From Coprococcus_C hominis (GTDB lineage: Bacteria > Bacillota > Clostridia > Lachnospirales > Lachnospiraceae), in the NCBI RefSeq assembly GCF_020687505.1, contig NZ_JAJEQT010000003.1: 64,000 bases of DNA. One strand, written 5' to 3'. A program made the translations under genes and the position numbers. The notes under the pieces were generated by a model. The model searched no databases, had not been told where the DNA came from, and saw only the letters and a program-made list of their open reading frames with translations. Below, piece by piece: positions 8,767 to 17,484 of this stretch. Within the stretch, counting starts at the first letter, position 1. Each line of letters opens with the position of its first letter.

Positions 8767-10191
8767 ATGTGGGAAGCAATTAATAGCTTTTTGACAAAAG
8801 TAGATGATTTCGTCTGGGGTCCGCCGCTTATGATTTTAATCATTGCAGGTGGAATCCTTCTTACCATCCGTATGGGTGTGCTGCAGGTCCGTAAACTGCC
8901 GCTTGCCCTGAAATGGATGGTGAAAAATGAGGAAGAGGGCGAAGGAGAGGTAACTTCGTTCGGTGCACTCTGTACGGCACTTTCAGCGACGATCGGAACC
9001 GGAAATATCGTCGGCGTCGCAACAGCGATCGGAGCCGGTGGCCCGGGTGCTCTGTTCTGGATGGTGCTTGCTGCATTCTTCGGAATGGCAACCAAGTATG
9101 CAGAAGGACTCCTTGCAGTTAAGTATCGTGTGGTAGATGAAGATAATCATGCCCTTGGTGGACCGTTTTACTATATCGAAAAAGGTATGGGTACAAAGTG
9201 GAAATGGCTTGCGAAGATCTTTGCATTCTTCGGTATCTGTGTAGGATTGTTCGGTATCGGAACATTCTCACAGGTGAATGGTATTGCATCGGCTGTTGAG
9301 GGATTCTTTGATCCGAATGAATCATGGAGCGTAGAGATTCCTGGAATCGGTACATATTCGTGGACGGTAGTTATTGCATCTTTGATCCTGAGTGTCTGCG
9401 TGGCACTTGTGTTGATCGGTGGTATCAAGCGTATTGCAAATGTATCCCAGATCGTCGTCCCATTTATGGCAGTGCTTTATGTTCTGCTTTGTCTGGTGCT
9501 TCTCATCTGCAATATCAAAGAGATTCCGGATGCGTTTGTAACAATCGTAAAGGGCGCATTCAATCCAAAGGCAGTGACCGGTGGTGTGGTTGGTACGATG
9601 ATCGTTGCAATGCAGAAGGGTGTTGCAAGAGGTATCTTCTCAAATGAATCCGGTCTTGGTTCTGCACCAATCGCTGCAGCCGCAGCAAAGACAAAGGAGC
9701 CGGTACGTCAGGGTCTGGTTTCCATGACGGGTACATTTATTGATACAATCATCATCTGTACGATGACAGGACTTTCTATCGTATTGACAGGTGCTTGGCA
9801 GCAGGAAGGCTTAGAGGGTGTACAGGTAACAACCTACGCATTCCAGGAGGGACTTCCGATTTCCGAGCAGGTAGCTGCGTTCCTGTTGATGCTTTGTCTG
9901 GTATTCTTCGCATTTACAACGATCCTCGGATGGGATTACTATTCGGAGCGCTGTCTGGAATACCTGTCAGGCAAGAACAAGAAAGCAATCCTTGTATATC
10001 GCTGGTTGTATATCTTGGCAGTATTCATCGGACCATACATGACAGTAAAGGCAGTATGGACGATCGCCGATATCTTCAACGGATTGATGGCGATTCCAAA
10101 CATGATCGCAATCTTCGCTTTGAGTGGTGTGGTTGTGAAGGAGACAAAGGACTTCTTCAAACGCCATGCAGAGCAGAATCAGTTTAAGTAA
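8767..10191 (+). CDS. Sodium/alanine (or glycine) symporter, AGCS family
   Basis: A 474-aa inner-membrane protein of the alanine-or-glycine:cation symporter family, typically Na+-coupled uptake of alanine, glycine or a related amino acid. Family features are GPPLMILIIAGGILLTIRMG at the N-terminus, the signature ALSATIGTGNIVGVATAI near residue 75, GGPGALFWMVLAAFFGMATK, IFSNESGLGSAP near 295, and FFAFTTILGWDYYSERC. About ten to eleven helices can be counted. It has its own promoter and terminator and stands alone. Substrate choice between alanine, glycine and glutamine cannot be decided from sequence. Confidence 0.93.
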   Translation: MWEAINSFLTKVDDFVWGPPLMILIIAGGILLTIRMGVLQVRKLPLALKWMVKNEEEGEGEVTSFGALCTALSATIGTGNIVGVATAIGAGGPGALFWMVLAAFFGMATKYAEGLLAVKYRVVDEDNHALGGPFYYIEKGMGTKWKWLAKIFAFFGICVGLFGIGTFSQVNGIASAVEGFFDPNESWSVEIPGIGTYSWTVVIASLILSVCVALVLIGGIKRIANVSQIVVPFMAVLYVLLCLVLLICNIKEIPDAFVTIVKGAFNPKAVTGGVVGTMIVAMQKGVARGIFSNESGLGSAPIAAAAAKTKEPVRQGLVSMTGTFIDTIIICTMTGLSIVLTGAWQQEGLEGVQVTTYAFQEGLPISEQVAAFLLMLCLVFFAFTTILGWDYYSERCLEYLSGKNKKAILVYRWLYILAVFIGPYMTVKAVWTIADIFNGLMAIPNMIAIFALSGVVVKETKDFFKRHAEQNQFK

Positions 10192-10205
10192 ATAACATGA
10201 TTTTG

Positions 10206-10245
10206 AAACAGGTGTGCTGTATTGTTGCGGCATACCTGTTTTTGT
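10206..10245 (+). terminator. Intrinsic terminator after the AGCS gene
   Basis: AAACAGGTGTGC (10206-10217) pairs with GCATACCTGTTT (10230-10241), one G-U pair, then a run of T. Confidence 0.85.
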
Positions 10246-10280
10246 ATAATCAAGACTTCACACTTTTTTCACAATTTTTA

Positions 10281-10307
10281 TTAGCACTCGCTATTGACGA
10301 GTGCTAA
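10281..10307 (+). promoter_or_regulatory. CIRCE operator (HrcA-binding site)
   Basis: TTAGCACTC, nine bases, GAGTGCTAA: an exact match to the CIRCE inverted repeat bound by the heat-shock repressor HrcA. It overlaps the -35 box of the hsp20 promoter, so HrcA would block transcription until heat stress removes it. Confidence 0.95.
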
Positions 10308-10322
10308 TAAGTGTGTTATAGT
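10294..10322 (+). promoter_or_regulatory. Promoter of hsp20
   Basis: TTGACG (10294-10299), 17-base spacer, TATAGT (10317-10322). The -35 box lies inside the CIRCE repeat. Confidence 0.85.
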
Positions 10323-10384
10323 ACACCTAGAACATGAGGGAAGACCTAGAGAAGGGAACCCGAGTGGGAAGGAAAGTTGATATT

Positions 10385-10435
10385 GTAATTGCAATTAAAT
10401 AGTGAATGCCGTCAAGAAACATAGATTGCAATTAC
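10385..10435 (+). promoter_or_regulatory. Inverted repeat in the hsp20 leader
   Basis: Perfect 11-bp arms GTAATTGCAAT (10385-10395) and ATTGCAATTAC (10425-10435) with a 29-base loop, in the roughly 140-base leader of hsp20 and 16 bases before its AGGAGG. It may fold in the mRNA or act as a second operator; unproven. Confidence 0.45.
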
Positions 10436-10464
10436 TGAGTGAAGTATAAAAGGAGGTATGGCTT

Positions 10465-10899
10465 ATGTTAATGCCAAGTTTATTTACAAATAGTTTTATG
10501 GATGATTTCTTTGATGCACCAAGTTTTGGTGTCTATAAGTATGATGCACCGGCACAGAATCTGATGAGTACTGATGTGTTTGAGAAAGAAGACGGTTACG
10601 AGATTGATATGAACCTTCCAGGATTTAAGAAGGAAGATGTAACCGGTGAAGTGAAGGATGGTTACCTGATCATCAAGGCTTCTACAAAGAACTCTAAGGA
10701 TGAGAAGGATGCCAAGGGCAAATATATCCGTAAGGAACGTTATGAAGGTTCCTGCAACAGATCCTTCTATGTGGGCGATGCGATCACACAGGATGATATC
10801 AAGGCAAAATTCGAAGATGGTGTCTTGAAGATCTCTGTTCCAAAGAAGGAAGCAAAGCCACAGGTGGAAGAGAAGAAATTCATTGCCATCGAAGGATAA
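10465..10899 (+). CDS. Hsp20 / alpha-crystallin small heat-shock protein
   Basis: A 144-aa ATP-independent holdase that binds unfolding proteins in the cytoplasm. The alpha-crystallin domain runs from about residue 35 (STDVFEKEDGYEIDMNLPGF) to 138, with the KEDV.GEVKDGYL strand and the C-terminal GVLKISVPKKEA motif (family GVLTI.VPK). The N-terminal arm (MLMPSLFTNSFMDDFFD) is short, as in clostridial Hsp18. An earlier in-frame-looking ATG six bases upstream runs into a stop, so the start is 10465, spaced correctly from AGGAGG. Control by HrcA through the CIRCE site is strongly indicated. No groEL or dnaK genes are nearby. Confidence 0.95.
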   Translation: MLMPSLFTNSFMDDFFDAPSFGVYKYDAPAQNLMSTDVFEKEDGYEIDMNLPGFKKEDVTGEVKDGYLIIKASTKNSKDEKDAKGKYIRKERYEGSCNRSFYVGDAITQDDIKAKFEDGVLKISVPKKEAKPQVEEKKFIAIEG

Positions 10900-10944
10900 T
10901 TTAAAATAGCTAGCCAGACGATTTTTCGTTTCCCCTCTCTTACT

Positions 10945-10973
10945 GGGCGGTCACAGGATGTGGCCGCCCTTTT
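10945..10973 (+). terminator. Intrinsic terminator after hsp20
   Basis: 11-bp stem GGGCGGTCACA/TGTGGCCGCCC (one G-U pair), 3-base loop GGA, then TTTT. Confidence 0.85.
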
Positions 10974-11006
10974 AGCGTTCATAAATGTTAATTGTGCATG
11001 TGACCG

Positions 11007-12404
11007 CTAGGCGGATTGGCAGATCCTAGCTGCGGTGGGAGTCCTCCGTTCAGACAGGCATTGCCGTGCGACATTCATATCATTAAATGGAATCCGCTTA
11101 TCCCGGCAAACAATAAATTCTTCGTGCCCTTTTCCAAGGATCAGAAGAATGTCGTCCGTATCTAACAGGGAGATTCCCTTTCGAATAGCGTCCTTCCGGT
11201 CATGCACGATTTCGTAGTTATCGTAAGAAAGCCCGGATGTCATATCATGGTAGATCTGTGCCTGATCTTCATAATGAGGATCGTCGTGCGTCATTATAAC
11301 GTAATCAGCATGCTTGCAGGCAATCGCGGACATCTTCGCACGTTTATCCCGGTCTCTTTCACCAGTGCATCCAAACACGACATAGATGCTGCCGGAGGTA
11401 AGTGCACGTGCGGCAGTCAGAACCTTGCTCATGGCGTCTGGCGTATGTGCGTAGTCTACCATGATCAGATTATTTCCTGTGTGGATACATTCGGTTCTGC
11501 CCTTTGGAAGTGTAAGTGCTGCGGCTGCCTGTGCGATGGTGGCACTGTCAAACTGCTCCAGTGTCAGAATCACAACGGAAGCCATCAGATTGTAGATATT
11601 GTAAGTGCCGATCAGATTGGTCGAGAAGTTCTGGGTAAATGCAGGGCACTGTACCGAGAATTCTGTATGTTCCTTGTCTGCGGCATCCAAAGCTACATTG
11701 AAATCTCCGCCGGTAAAGCCGAAGGTTACATTCTCATTTTCTTCAAGCAGAAAATAGTGCTTGTAGGAATCGTCATAGTTGATGATCGCTTTGCCGGATG
11801 GCTTTAACATGCGGAATAATTCCTGCTTTGCAAGGGCATAGCGTTCCATCGTCTTGTGGAAATCCAGATGATCCTGTGTCAGGTTTGTGAAGACCGCATA
11901 GTCAAACTGCAACGTCTCGACACGGTGATTTGCAAGTCCCTGACTGCTTACTTCCATGACAACATACTCACAGCCGAGCGACAGGCATTGCAGCAGAATC
12001 GCGTACAGATCATAGATATCGGGGGTCGTGTTCGCGAGACTGCGGATCTTCTCGCCGACGTAGAAGCCGATTGTGCCAATATAGCCACATTTTCTGCCAA
12101 GCTTATTCAACATCTGGTGAAGCAGAAATGCTGATGTAGTTTTTCCGTTTGTACCGGTGATGCCGATCAGCTTGAGTTTGCTGATTTTGTCGTAGTAAGT
12201 ATCTTTCAGATAATTGACCAGATATGCTCTGGTATCCTCGACGATACAGGTTTCCACCTCGTAGCTTCCTTCCTCGCAGATGATCTTCGCTGCGCCGTTT
12301 TCAATTGCCTGTCGGATATAGGCATGTCCGTCGTGGTCGATGCCGCGCAGTGCCACAAAAGTGTCGCCCTTTTCGATTTTTCTTGAGTCTATTTTTACGT
12401 TCAT
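11007..12404 (-). CDS. MurE-like UDP-N-acetylmuramyl-tripeptide synthetase paralogue
   Basis: A 465-aa Mur ligase that should join an amino acid to UDP-MurNAc-dipeptide or a similar acceptor using ATP. Visible parts are a short N-terminal MurE domain (DSRKIEKGDTFVAL), the P-loop GITGTNGKTT (81-90), EVSSQGL (151-157), ALAKQEL, PKGRTECI, VDYAHTPDAM and GKGHE (424-428). Where diaminopimelate-adding MurE has DNPR and lysine-adding MurE has DNPx, this protein has HDDPHYED (373-380), so the specificity-setting loop differs. It is not in a dcw cluster and is a lone gene. It could be a second MurE with another amino acid, or a ligase for another pathway. The family call is secure; the substrate is not. 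Confidence 0.82.
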   Translation of the reverse strand: MNVKIDSRKIEKGDTFVALRGIDHDGHAYIRQAIENGAAKIICEEGSYEVETCIVEDTRAYLVNYLKDTYYDKISKLKLIGITGTNGKTTSAFLLHQMLNKLGRKCGYIGTIGFYVGEKIRSLANTTPDIYDLYAILLQCLSLGCEYVVMEVSSQGLANHRVETLQFDYAVFTNLTQDHLDFHKTMERYALAKQELFRMLKPSGKAIINYDDSYKHYFLLEENENVTFGFTGGDFNVALDAADKEHTEFSVQCPAFTQNFSTNLIGTYNIYNLMASVVILTLEQFDSATIAQAAAALTLPKGRTECIHTGNNLIMVDYAHTPDAMSKVLTAARALTSGSIYVVFGCTGERDRDKRAKMSAIACKHADYVIMTHDDPHYEDQAQIYHDMTSGLSYDNYEIVHDRKDAIRKGISLLDTDDILLILGKGHEEFIVCRDKRIPFNDMNVARQCLSERRTPTAARICQSA

Positions 12405-12478
12405 TTATCTCCCTGTCTTTCCTGAAAATATGTGTCCGGATTTCCTAAAATCCCCTGTTAACATAACATACCAAATAA

Positions 12479-12500
12479 TTGCATCAAAGTTGCATCAAAA
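12479..12500. repeat. Tandem TTGCATCAAAG repeat upstream of the MurE-like gene
   Basis: Two adjacent 11-base copies (TTGCATCAAAG, TTGCATCAAAA), with a third partial TTGCA at 12512, in the divergent gap between the ligase and the Y-family polymerase. Possible operator; no known regulator recognised. Confidence 0.35.
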
Positions 12501-12610
12501 GTGTAACGAAGTTGCAAAATAAATATTTATAGTTTGTATAATTTTGTAAATGATTATATAAATAACGTACGAATCCGCTGGTTTTATGATGCTGTTTGAA
12601 ATATTTATTA

Positions 12611-12639
12611 TTTACAAAACATATGTTCTATACTAAAAT
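12611..12639 (+). promoter_or_regulatory. Promoter with LexA-like (SOS) box before the Y-family polymerase
   Basis: TTTACA (12611-12616), 17-base spacer, TAAAAT (12634-12639). The spacer contains AAACATATGTTC (12617-12628), one base from the Gram-positive LexA consensus GAACATATGTTC. A damage-inducible polymerase/YolD pair follows, which supports SOS control. Confidence 0.65.
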
Positions 12640-12689
12640 AAAAACAGTATGTGAAATAAGACACGGATTTATCTATGTGGAGTGACGGT

Positions 12690-14204
12690 ATGCGGCAGTA
12701 TATAGCAATTGATCTGAAATCATTTTATGCGTCGGTGGAGTGCGTGGAGCGGGGATTGAACCCGCTCACAACGAACCTCGTCGTAGCAGATGAGAGCCGG
12801 ACAGAGAAGACAATCTGTCTGGCTGTTTCGCCATCCCTGAAATCCTATGGCATATCGGGGCGGGCGCGCTTGTTCGAAGTTGTGCAGCGGGTAAAAGAGA
12901 TCAACCGTCAGCGGCTGGCATTTGCACCGGGGCGGGAATTTAACGGATCGTCGTATGAAAATCTGAAGGTGAAAGCGGATCCAAGGCTGGCGCTGGACTA
13001 TATTGCGGCGAAGCCGCGGATGGCACATTACATGGAATACAGTACGCGCATTTACGATATCTACCTGAAATATGTCGCGCCGGAGGATATGCATGTCTAT
13101 TCGGTGGATGAGGTGTTCATTGATGCGACGACATACCTGAATACCTATCAGATGACAGCAAGACAGCTTGCAGAGACAATGATACGGGATGTCTATGAAA
13201 CGACAGGAATCACGGCGACGGCGGGGATTGGAACGAATCTGTATCTGGCAAAGATTGCGATGGATATCGAGGCGAAGCATATGCAGCCGGATGAACGTGG
13301 CGCGCGGATTGCGGAGCTTGATGAGATGAGCTACCGCAGACTGTTGTGGAACCATGAACCGCTGACGGATTTCTGGCGTGTGGGGGCGGGTTACCAGAAG
13401 AAGCTGCATGCACAGGATCTGTATACGATGGGAGATATTGCCCGGTGTTCACTGGGCGGAGAAGATGATTACTATAACGAAGATCTGCTGTATAAGCTTT
13501 TCGGGGTGAATGCAGAGCTGCTGATCGACCATGCATGGGGCTATGAACCGTGTACGATCGCAGAGATTAAGGCGTACCGCCCGGAGAGTAATAGCATTAG
13601 TTCGGGGCAGGTGTTGCAATGCCCGTATACATGTGAGAAAGCACGTGTGGTTGTACAGGAAATGACAGAGGGACTGGTGCTGGAACTGGTTGAAAAGGGG
13701 CTTGTCACAAATCAGATGGTACTTACAGTTGGCTATGATATCGAGAATCTGTCTGGGGGAGCAAATGGGTATCACGGTGAGGTGACGCGTGACCGCTATG
13801 GGCGGAAGGTGCCGAAGCACGCACACGGGACAGAGAATCTGGACAGTTATACATCGTCAACAAGCAGGATTGAGGCGGCGGTGCTTCGCTTATATGACCG
13901 GATTGTGGATGAGAATCTGCTTGTGCGGCGGATGTATGTGGTAGCCAATCATGTGATCCGGAAGGAAGATGTGAAGGAAGAGACTTCTGGATTTGAACAG
14001 ATGGATTTATTTACCGATTATGCGGCGTTGGAAAAGGAGAAGGAAGCAGAGAAAGAAAAGGAAGCAAAAGAAGCGCAGATTCAGCAGGCATTGCTTGCAA
14101 TCAAACATAAATACGGTAAAAATGCAGTTCTACGTGGAATGAATTTCCGCGAGGGCGCAACGGCGCGTGACAGGAATAATCAGATCGGAGGACATAAGGC
14201 GTGA
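12690..14204 (+). CDS. Y-family DNA polymerase (UmuC/UvrX type)
   Basis: An error-prone translesion polymerase of about 504 aa. The N-terminal catalytic block IAIDLKSFYASVECVERG gives the first metal-binding Asp. YSVDEVFIDAT near residue 136-146 gives the acidic pair, followed by TAGIGTNLYLAKIAMD. A helix-hairpin-helix and little-finger region follow, then a charged coiled C-terminus (EKEKEAEKEKEA). The frame is open from 12675, but GGAG seven bases before the ATG at 12690 (MRQYIAIDL) decides the start. Its stop overlaps the GTG of the YolD gene by three bases, a pairing common in Firmicute chromosomes, phages and integrative elements. A LexA-like site lies in its promoter. Confidence 0.92.
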   Translation: MRQYIAIDLKSFYASVECVERGLNPLTTNLVVADESRTEKTICLAVSPSLKSYGISGRARLFEVVQRVKEINRQRLAFAPGREFNGSSYENLKVKADPRLALDYIAAKPRMAHYMEYSTRIYDIYLKYVAPEDMHVYSVDEVFIDATTYLNTYQMTARQLAETMIRDVYETTGITATAGIGTNLYLAKIAMDIEAKHMQPDERGARIAELDEMSYRRLLWNHEPLTDFWRVGAGYQKKLHAQDLYTMGDIARCSLGGEDDYYNEDLLYKLFGVNAELLIDHAWGYEPCTIAEIKAYRPESNSISSGQVLQCPYTCEKARVVVQEMTEGLVLELVEKGLVTNQMVLTVGYDIENLSGGANGYHGEVTRDRYGRKVPKHAHGTENLDSYTSSTSRIEAAVLRLYDRIVDENLLVRRMYVVANHVIRKEDVKEETSGFEQMDLFTDYAALEKEKEAEKEKEAKEAQIQQALLAIKHKYGKNAVLRGMNFREGATARDRNNQIGGHKA

Positions 14205-14605
14205 GACGGGATTACAGTGATATCATCGACCGGGAACGCCCGGTGTCGAAGAAGCATCCGCCGATGGATCGGATGATGCGTGCGGCGCAGTTTGCCCCAT
14301 TTGCAGCGCTTACGGGACATGATGAAGCGGTGCGGGAGACGGCACGGCTGACAGAGGAAGAGATCGAACTTGATGAGTATGAGGTTGCGGAACTAAACCG
14401 GAAGCTGCAGTGGTTAGCGGAGCACAAGGATACGGAAGTAGCGGTCGTACATTTTGTGAAGGATGCGAAAAAAGAGGGCGGTGCCTATGTGAAGGACACC
14501 GGAATTCTGAAGAAAATAGATGAACATACGCATACACTTGTGTTAGTATGTGAACAGGAAGAAGTGCAGATAGATATATGGAAAATAATAGAAATTTTAA
14601 TCTGA
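14201..14605 (+). CDS. YolD-like protein
   Basis: A 134-aa protein starting with GTG (GGAGG eight bases upstream), translationally coupled to the polymerase. The motifs RPVSKKHPPMDRMMRAAQFA and PFAALTGHDEAVRETARL are the YolD family core (about residues 10-50). YolD-like proteins are regularly paired with UvrX/UmuC polymerases and are thought to act like UmuD-type partners, though their mechanism is not established. The C-terminal half (about 65-134) is a beta-rich domain that may bind the polymerase. Confidence 0.88.
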   Translation: MRRDYSDIIDRERPVSKKHPPMDRMMRAAQFAPFAALTGHDEAVRETARLTEEEIELDEYEVAELNRKLQWLAEHKDTEVAVVHFVKDAKKEGGAYVKDTGILKKIDEHTHTLVLVCEQEEVQIDIWKIIEILI

Positions 14606-14720
14606 TTTTAATCTTTCCTACCTTATAGATTAATTTTGGTGCCGTAAGATAAGGACACAATCAAGAACAGCAAAGAACAAATTACAAAACCGCTGTTACA
14701 GAAAATGGAGGATATCAGAT

Positions 14721-15254
14721 ATGGATCAGTTAGAAAAGGTAGAAAAAATCAGAGAGAAAACAGGCGTCAGTTATGAGGATGCCAAGAGTGCACTCGAAGC
14801 ATGTAATTATGATCTGCTCGATGCGATCGTGTATTTAGAGAAGCTTGGAAAGATCAAGGCACCGGAGGTTGGCACTTATACGACGACTCCGCAGGAGACA
14901 TCGAACGAGCTGGCACAGGCACAGGCTGCCTACGAGCAGTCTTGCAAGAAGAAAACATTCGGTGAGCGTATGGATGAGTTCTTCGCGTGGGTAGGCGATA
15001 TCATCAAGAAGGGCTGCGAGAAGAACTTCATCATTGAGCGTAAGGGTGAGCGTTTTATGCGGATGCCGATCATCATATTCATACTGCTTTTGATCTTCGC
15101 ATTCTGGATCTGTGTACCACTTTTGATCATCGGACTCTTCTGCGACTGCAGGTACCATTTCGAGGGTGACGCGAAAACAGTTCAGGACATCAACAACGCC
15201 TGCGACAAGGCATCCGATGCCTGTGCGGGAGTGAAAGAAGACATCAAGAAATAA
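14721..15254 (+). CDS. DUF4342 protein with UBA-like domain and one membrane segment
   Basis: 177 aa. The N-terminus (EKIREKTGVSYEDAKSALEA and DLLDAIVYLEKLGKI, residues 5-48) is a UBA/TS-N-like three-helix fold, as at the start of elongation factor Ts. An Ala/Gln-rich linker follows. A basic stretch precedes a long hydrophobic region at about 113-140 (IIIFILLLIFAFWICVPLLI), long enough for one or two membrane helices, and a charged tail. This is the DUF4342 layout common in Clostridia. Function unknown; the UBA domain suggests binding to a protein or nascent chain at the membrane. It lies 116 bases after YolD and is probably separate. Confidence 0.8.
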   Translation: MDQLEKVEKIREKTGVSYEDAKSALEACNYDLLDAIVYLEKLGKIKAPEVGTYTTTPQETSNELAQAQAAYEQSCKKKTFGERMDEFFAWVGDIIKKGCEKNFIIERKGERFMRMPIIIFILLLIFAFWICVPLLIIGLFCDCRYHFEGDAKTVQDINNACDKASDACAGVKEDIKK

Positions 15255-15281
15255 AAATCTGAAACATAGAGAAAGGAAAAT

Positions 15282-15512
15282 TATAAGATAGGGGAAACGA
15301 TTACGTATAAAAAAATATATTTCAGATATGTATAGTACCAATTTTAATGCAGACCATTGGAACATGTCGGTACTTAACGAATTGTGCCAGTTTACTGGTG
15401 CAATGAGTTTAGTACCGCTACATGTGGAAGTGAGCGAGAGCGCGTCTGCATGTAATTGGATACTATACATATCTGGTATAAGCATTATGACGTAATCGTT
15501 TTCCTGTTTATA
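15282..15512 (+). repeat. Family B long-hairpin element, copy 1 (putative structured leader)
   Basis: A 231-base element. Its 101-base core (15349 GCAGAC to 15449 GTCTGC) is nearly identical to that at 42644-42744 (five differences). The core folds with CATGT/ACATG, CGGTACT/AGTACCG and ATTGTGCCAG/CTGGTGCAAT stems and a TTTA loop. The outer arms (15282-15348 and 15450-15512, for example CAGATATGTATAGTA and GAAACGATTACGT with their complements) pair with each other but are unrelated to the arms of the other copy. The right arm ends at the AGGAG of the response-regulator gene, so it would sit in that gene's 5' leader. Confidence 0.75.
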
Positions 15513-15521
15513 GGAGACGAT

Positions 15522-16202
15522 ATGAGCAAGATTTTGATTATTGAAGATGAAGCGGGCATCGCCCGTTTCGTCGAACTGGAATTAAAACATGAAGGAAATG
15601 AAGTCGAGAAGGCGGCAGACGGCAGAGAGGGCTTGGACAAAGCCCTCTCCGGTTCGTTTGACCTGATCTTACTTGATGTGATGCTGCCGGGATTAAATGG
15701 CATGGAAGTGCTGCGCAGACTCCGGCAGGAGAAGGACACGCCGGTCATTATGCTCACGGCACGCGACGCTGTGATGGATAAGGTAGCAGGGCTGGACGCT
15801 GGTGCGGATGATTATATCACGAAGCCATTTGCCATCGAGGAGCTGCTGGCGCGTATCCGCGTCGCGCTAAAGAAGCATGCGCGTACAGAGGATGCACCGA
15901 CACATAAGCTGGAGGTGCTGGGTGTCTGCTTAGACGAAGACCGCCACGAGGTGACTGTGCAGGGCGAAAATGTGGAGCTTACGAACCGTGAATTCGAGTT
16001 GCTGCACACGTTGATGCGGAACAAGAATATTGTACTTACCCGGGAGAAGCTTCTAAATGAGGTCTGTGGGTATGATTATGTCGGCGAGACGAATATCATT
16101 GATGTGTATGTGCGGTATCTGCGGACGAAGATTGACGATCATTTTGGAATTAAGCTGATCCAGACAGTTCGCGGAGTCGGATATTGCATCAAGGAGTCAT
16201 AG
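15522..16202 (+). CDS. OmpR/PhoB-family response regulator
   Basis: A 226-aa DNA-binding regulator. The receiver domain (residues 1-117) has the acidic pair E8/D9, the phosphorylation site D52 in LILLDVMLPG, the Thr in MLTARD and the Lys in ITKPFAIEELLAR. The winged-helix domain (about 130-226) ends with NIIDVYVRYLRTKID and VRGVGYCIKES. The frame is open further upstream into the hairpin element, but AGGAG six bases before the ATG at 15522 (MSKILIIEDE) sets the start. The partner kinase gene follows after 10 bases. Target genes cannot be read from the sequence; the Trk genes immediately downstream are candidates. Confidence 0.94.
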   Translation: MSKILIIEDEAGIARFVELELKHEGNEVEKAADGREGLDKALSGSFDLILLDVMLPGLNGMEVLRRLRQEKDTPVIMLTARDAVMDKVAGLDAGADDYITKPFAIEELLARIRVALKKHARTEDAPTHKLEVLGVCLDEDRHEVTVQGENVELTNREFELLHTLMRNKNIVLTREKLLNEVCGYDYVGETNIIDVYVRYLRTKIDDHFGIKLIQTVRGVGYCIKES

Positions 16203-16212
16203 GAGTGATTGG

Positions 16213-17484
16213 ATGAGAGAAGAACGGACAAATCGGAAGACAACCTCTATTGCCCGGAAGATTCATGTCGGATACTGGTTCCGGCGCTTTTTTGCGTTGC
16301 TGGGACTTGATATTGTGATACTCGGAATGTTGTTCGTGGCGGTGCTGGTATGGCGGCTTGATACGACAGATGCAGACTGGATGTCCGGGGCGAAGCCGGT
16401 GCATATTACATGGTCGGGTGATTCATATGCCACATGGGCGATGACCACACAGGTCGGTAAGAACACGGACAATTTTCTGGTGCATGAGGTTCTGGATTAT
16501 GCGGCTATACCGCTCATTGTGGTTGGCGCGGTGGAACTTATGATGCTCATTTCTGCGTGCTTTGGTATACGGAATATCAGACGGAAGCTGCGTCCGTTGA
16601 ATGATCTTGCTGTGCGTGCGGAAGCACTCTCAAATATGAGCGGTGATGAGGTAAATCTGGAGCATCTGGAACAGGCAATCTCGAATGTCTCCGTTGATGC
16701 GAATGATATACGGATATCGACCGGGGATAAGGATTTGCAGAGCATTGAGGTGGCACTGAATAATCTGCTCGCTCGGATGCAGGAGAGTAAGCTGCAGCAG
16801 GCGCGGTTCGTGTCGGATGCATCGCATGAGCTGCGGACGCCGATCTCCGTGATTCAGGGCTATGTAAACATGCTCGACCGCTGGGGCAAAGAAGATGAAG
16901 CAGTGCTAAATGAGTCGATTGAAGCGCTCAAGAACGAATCTGACCATATGAAGGATCTGATTGAACAGCTTCTATTCTTAGCGCGCGGAGATAGTGGGCG
17001 GAATACATTGAAGCCGGTCGAAGTGGACTTAAATGACCTTGTGCAGGAGGTGTACGAGGAATCCATGATGATTGATGAGACGCATCCGTACGAATTTTCA
17101 GCCTGCCCAGGCTGTATGGTGCGTGGCGATGTTGCCATGCTGAAACAGTCTATTCGTATTTTCGTACAGAATGCGGCAAAGTATTCGGAAGGGGGCGATA
17201 CGATTCATTTTACAGTCGGGCGGTCAGAGCAAGGCGTCTATTATCAGGTGCAGGATGAAGGTATCGGCATGCAGGCATCCGAGGTCGTGCATATCTTTGA
17301 GCGGTTTTATCGTTCCGATGAGGCACGCAACAGTGAGACGGGCGGATCAGGTCTTGGACTATCCATTGCAAAATGGATCGTAGATGCACATGATGGACAG
17401 ATTGACGTGTTGACCAGACCGGATTTTGGAACGCGGTTCCGCGTGACATTCCCTTGTAGTAACACTGTGAATATGGTACAATAA
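16213..17484 (+). CDS. Membrane sensor histidine kinase
   Basis: 423 aa. Membrane helices at about residues 25-48 and 96-116 flank a short extracellular loop of some 50 residues. A linker follows, then the HisKA H-box FVSDASHELRTPISVIQG (about 196-213) and the HATPase domain with FVQNAAKYSEGGD (N box) and GSGLGLSIAKWIVDAH (G2 box). It phosphorylates the response regulator encoded just upstream; the two genes are separated by 10 bases and share a transcript. The signal is unknown. An AGGAG precedes the ATG. Confidence 0.93.
   Translation: MREERTNRKTTSIARKIHVGYWFRRFFALLGLDIVILGMLFVAVLVWRLDTTDADWMSGAKPVHITWSGDSYATWAMTTQVGKNTDNFLVHEVLDYAAIPLIVVGAVELMMLISACFGIRNIRRKLRPLNDLAVRAEALSNMSGDEVNLEHLEQAISNVSVDANDIRISTGDKDLQSIEVALNNLLARMQESKLQQARFVSDASHELRTPISVIQGYVNMLDRWGKEDEAVLNESIEALKNESDHMKDLIEQLLFLARGDSGRNTLKPVEVDLNDLVQEVYEESMMIDETHPYEFSACPGCMVRGDVAMLKQSIRIFVQNAAKYSEGGDTIHFTVGRSEQGVYYQVQDEGIGMQASEVVHIFERFYRSDEARNSETGGSGLGLSIAKWIVDAHDGQIDVLTRPDFGTRFRVTFPCSNTVNMVQ

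Noticed and set aside
15456..15521. N-terminal extension of the response regulator
   Set aside because: It reads through the right arm of a hairpin element; the receiver domain starts exactly at ATG 15522 behind AGGAG.
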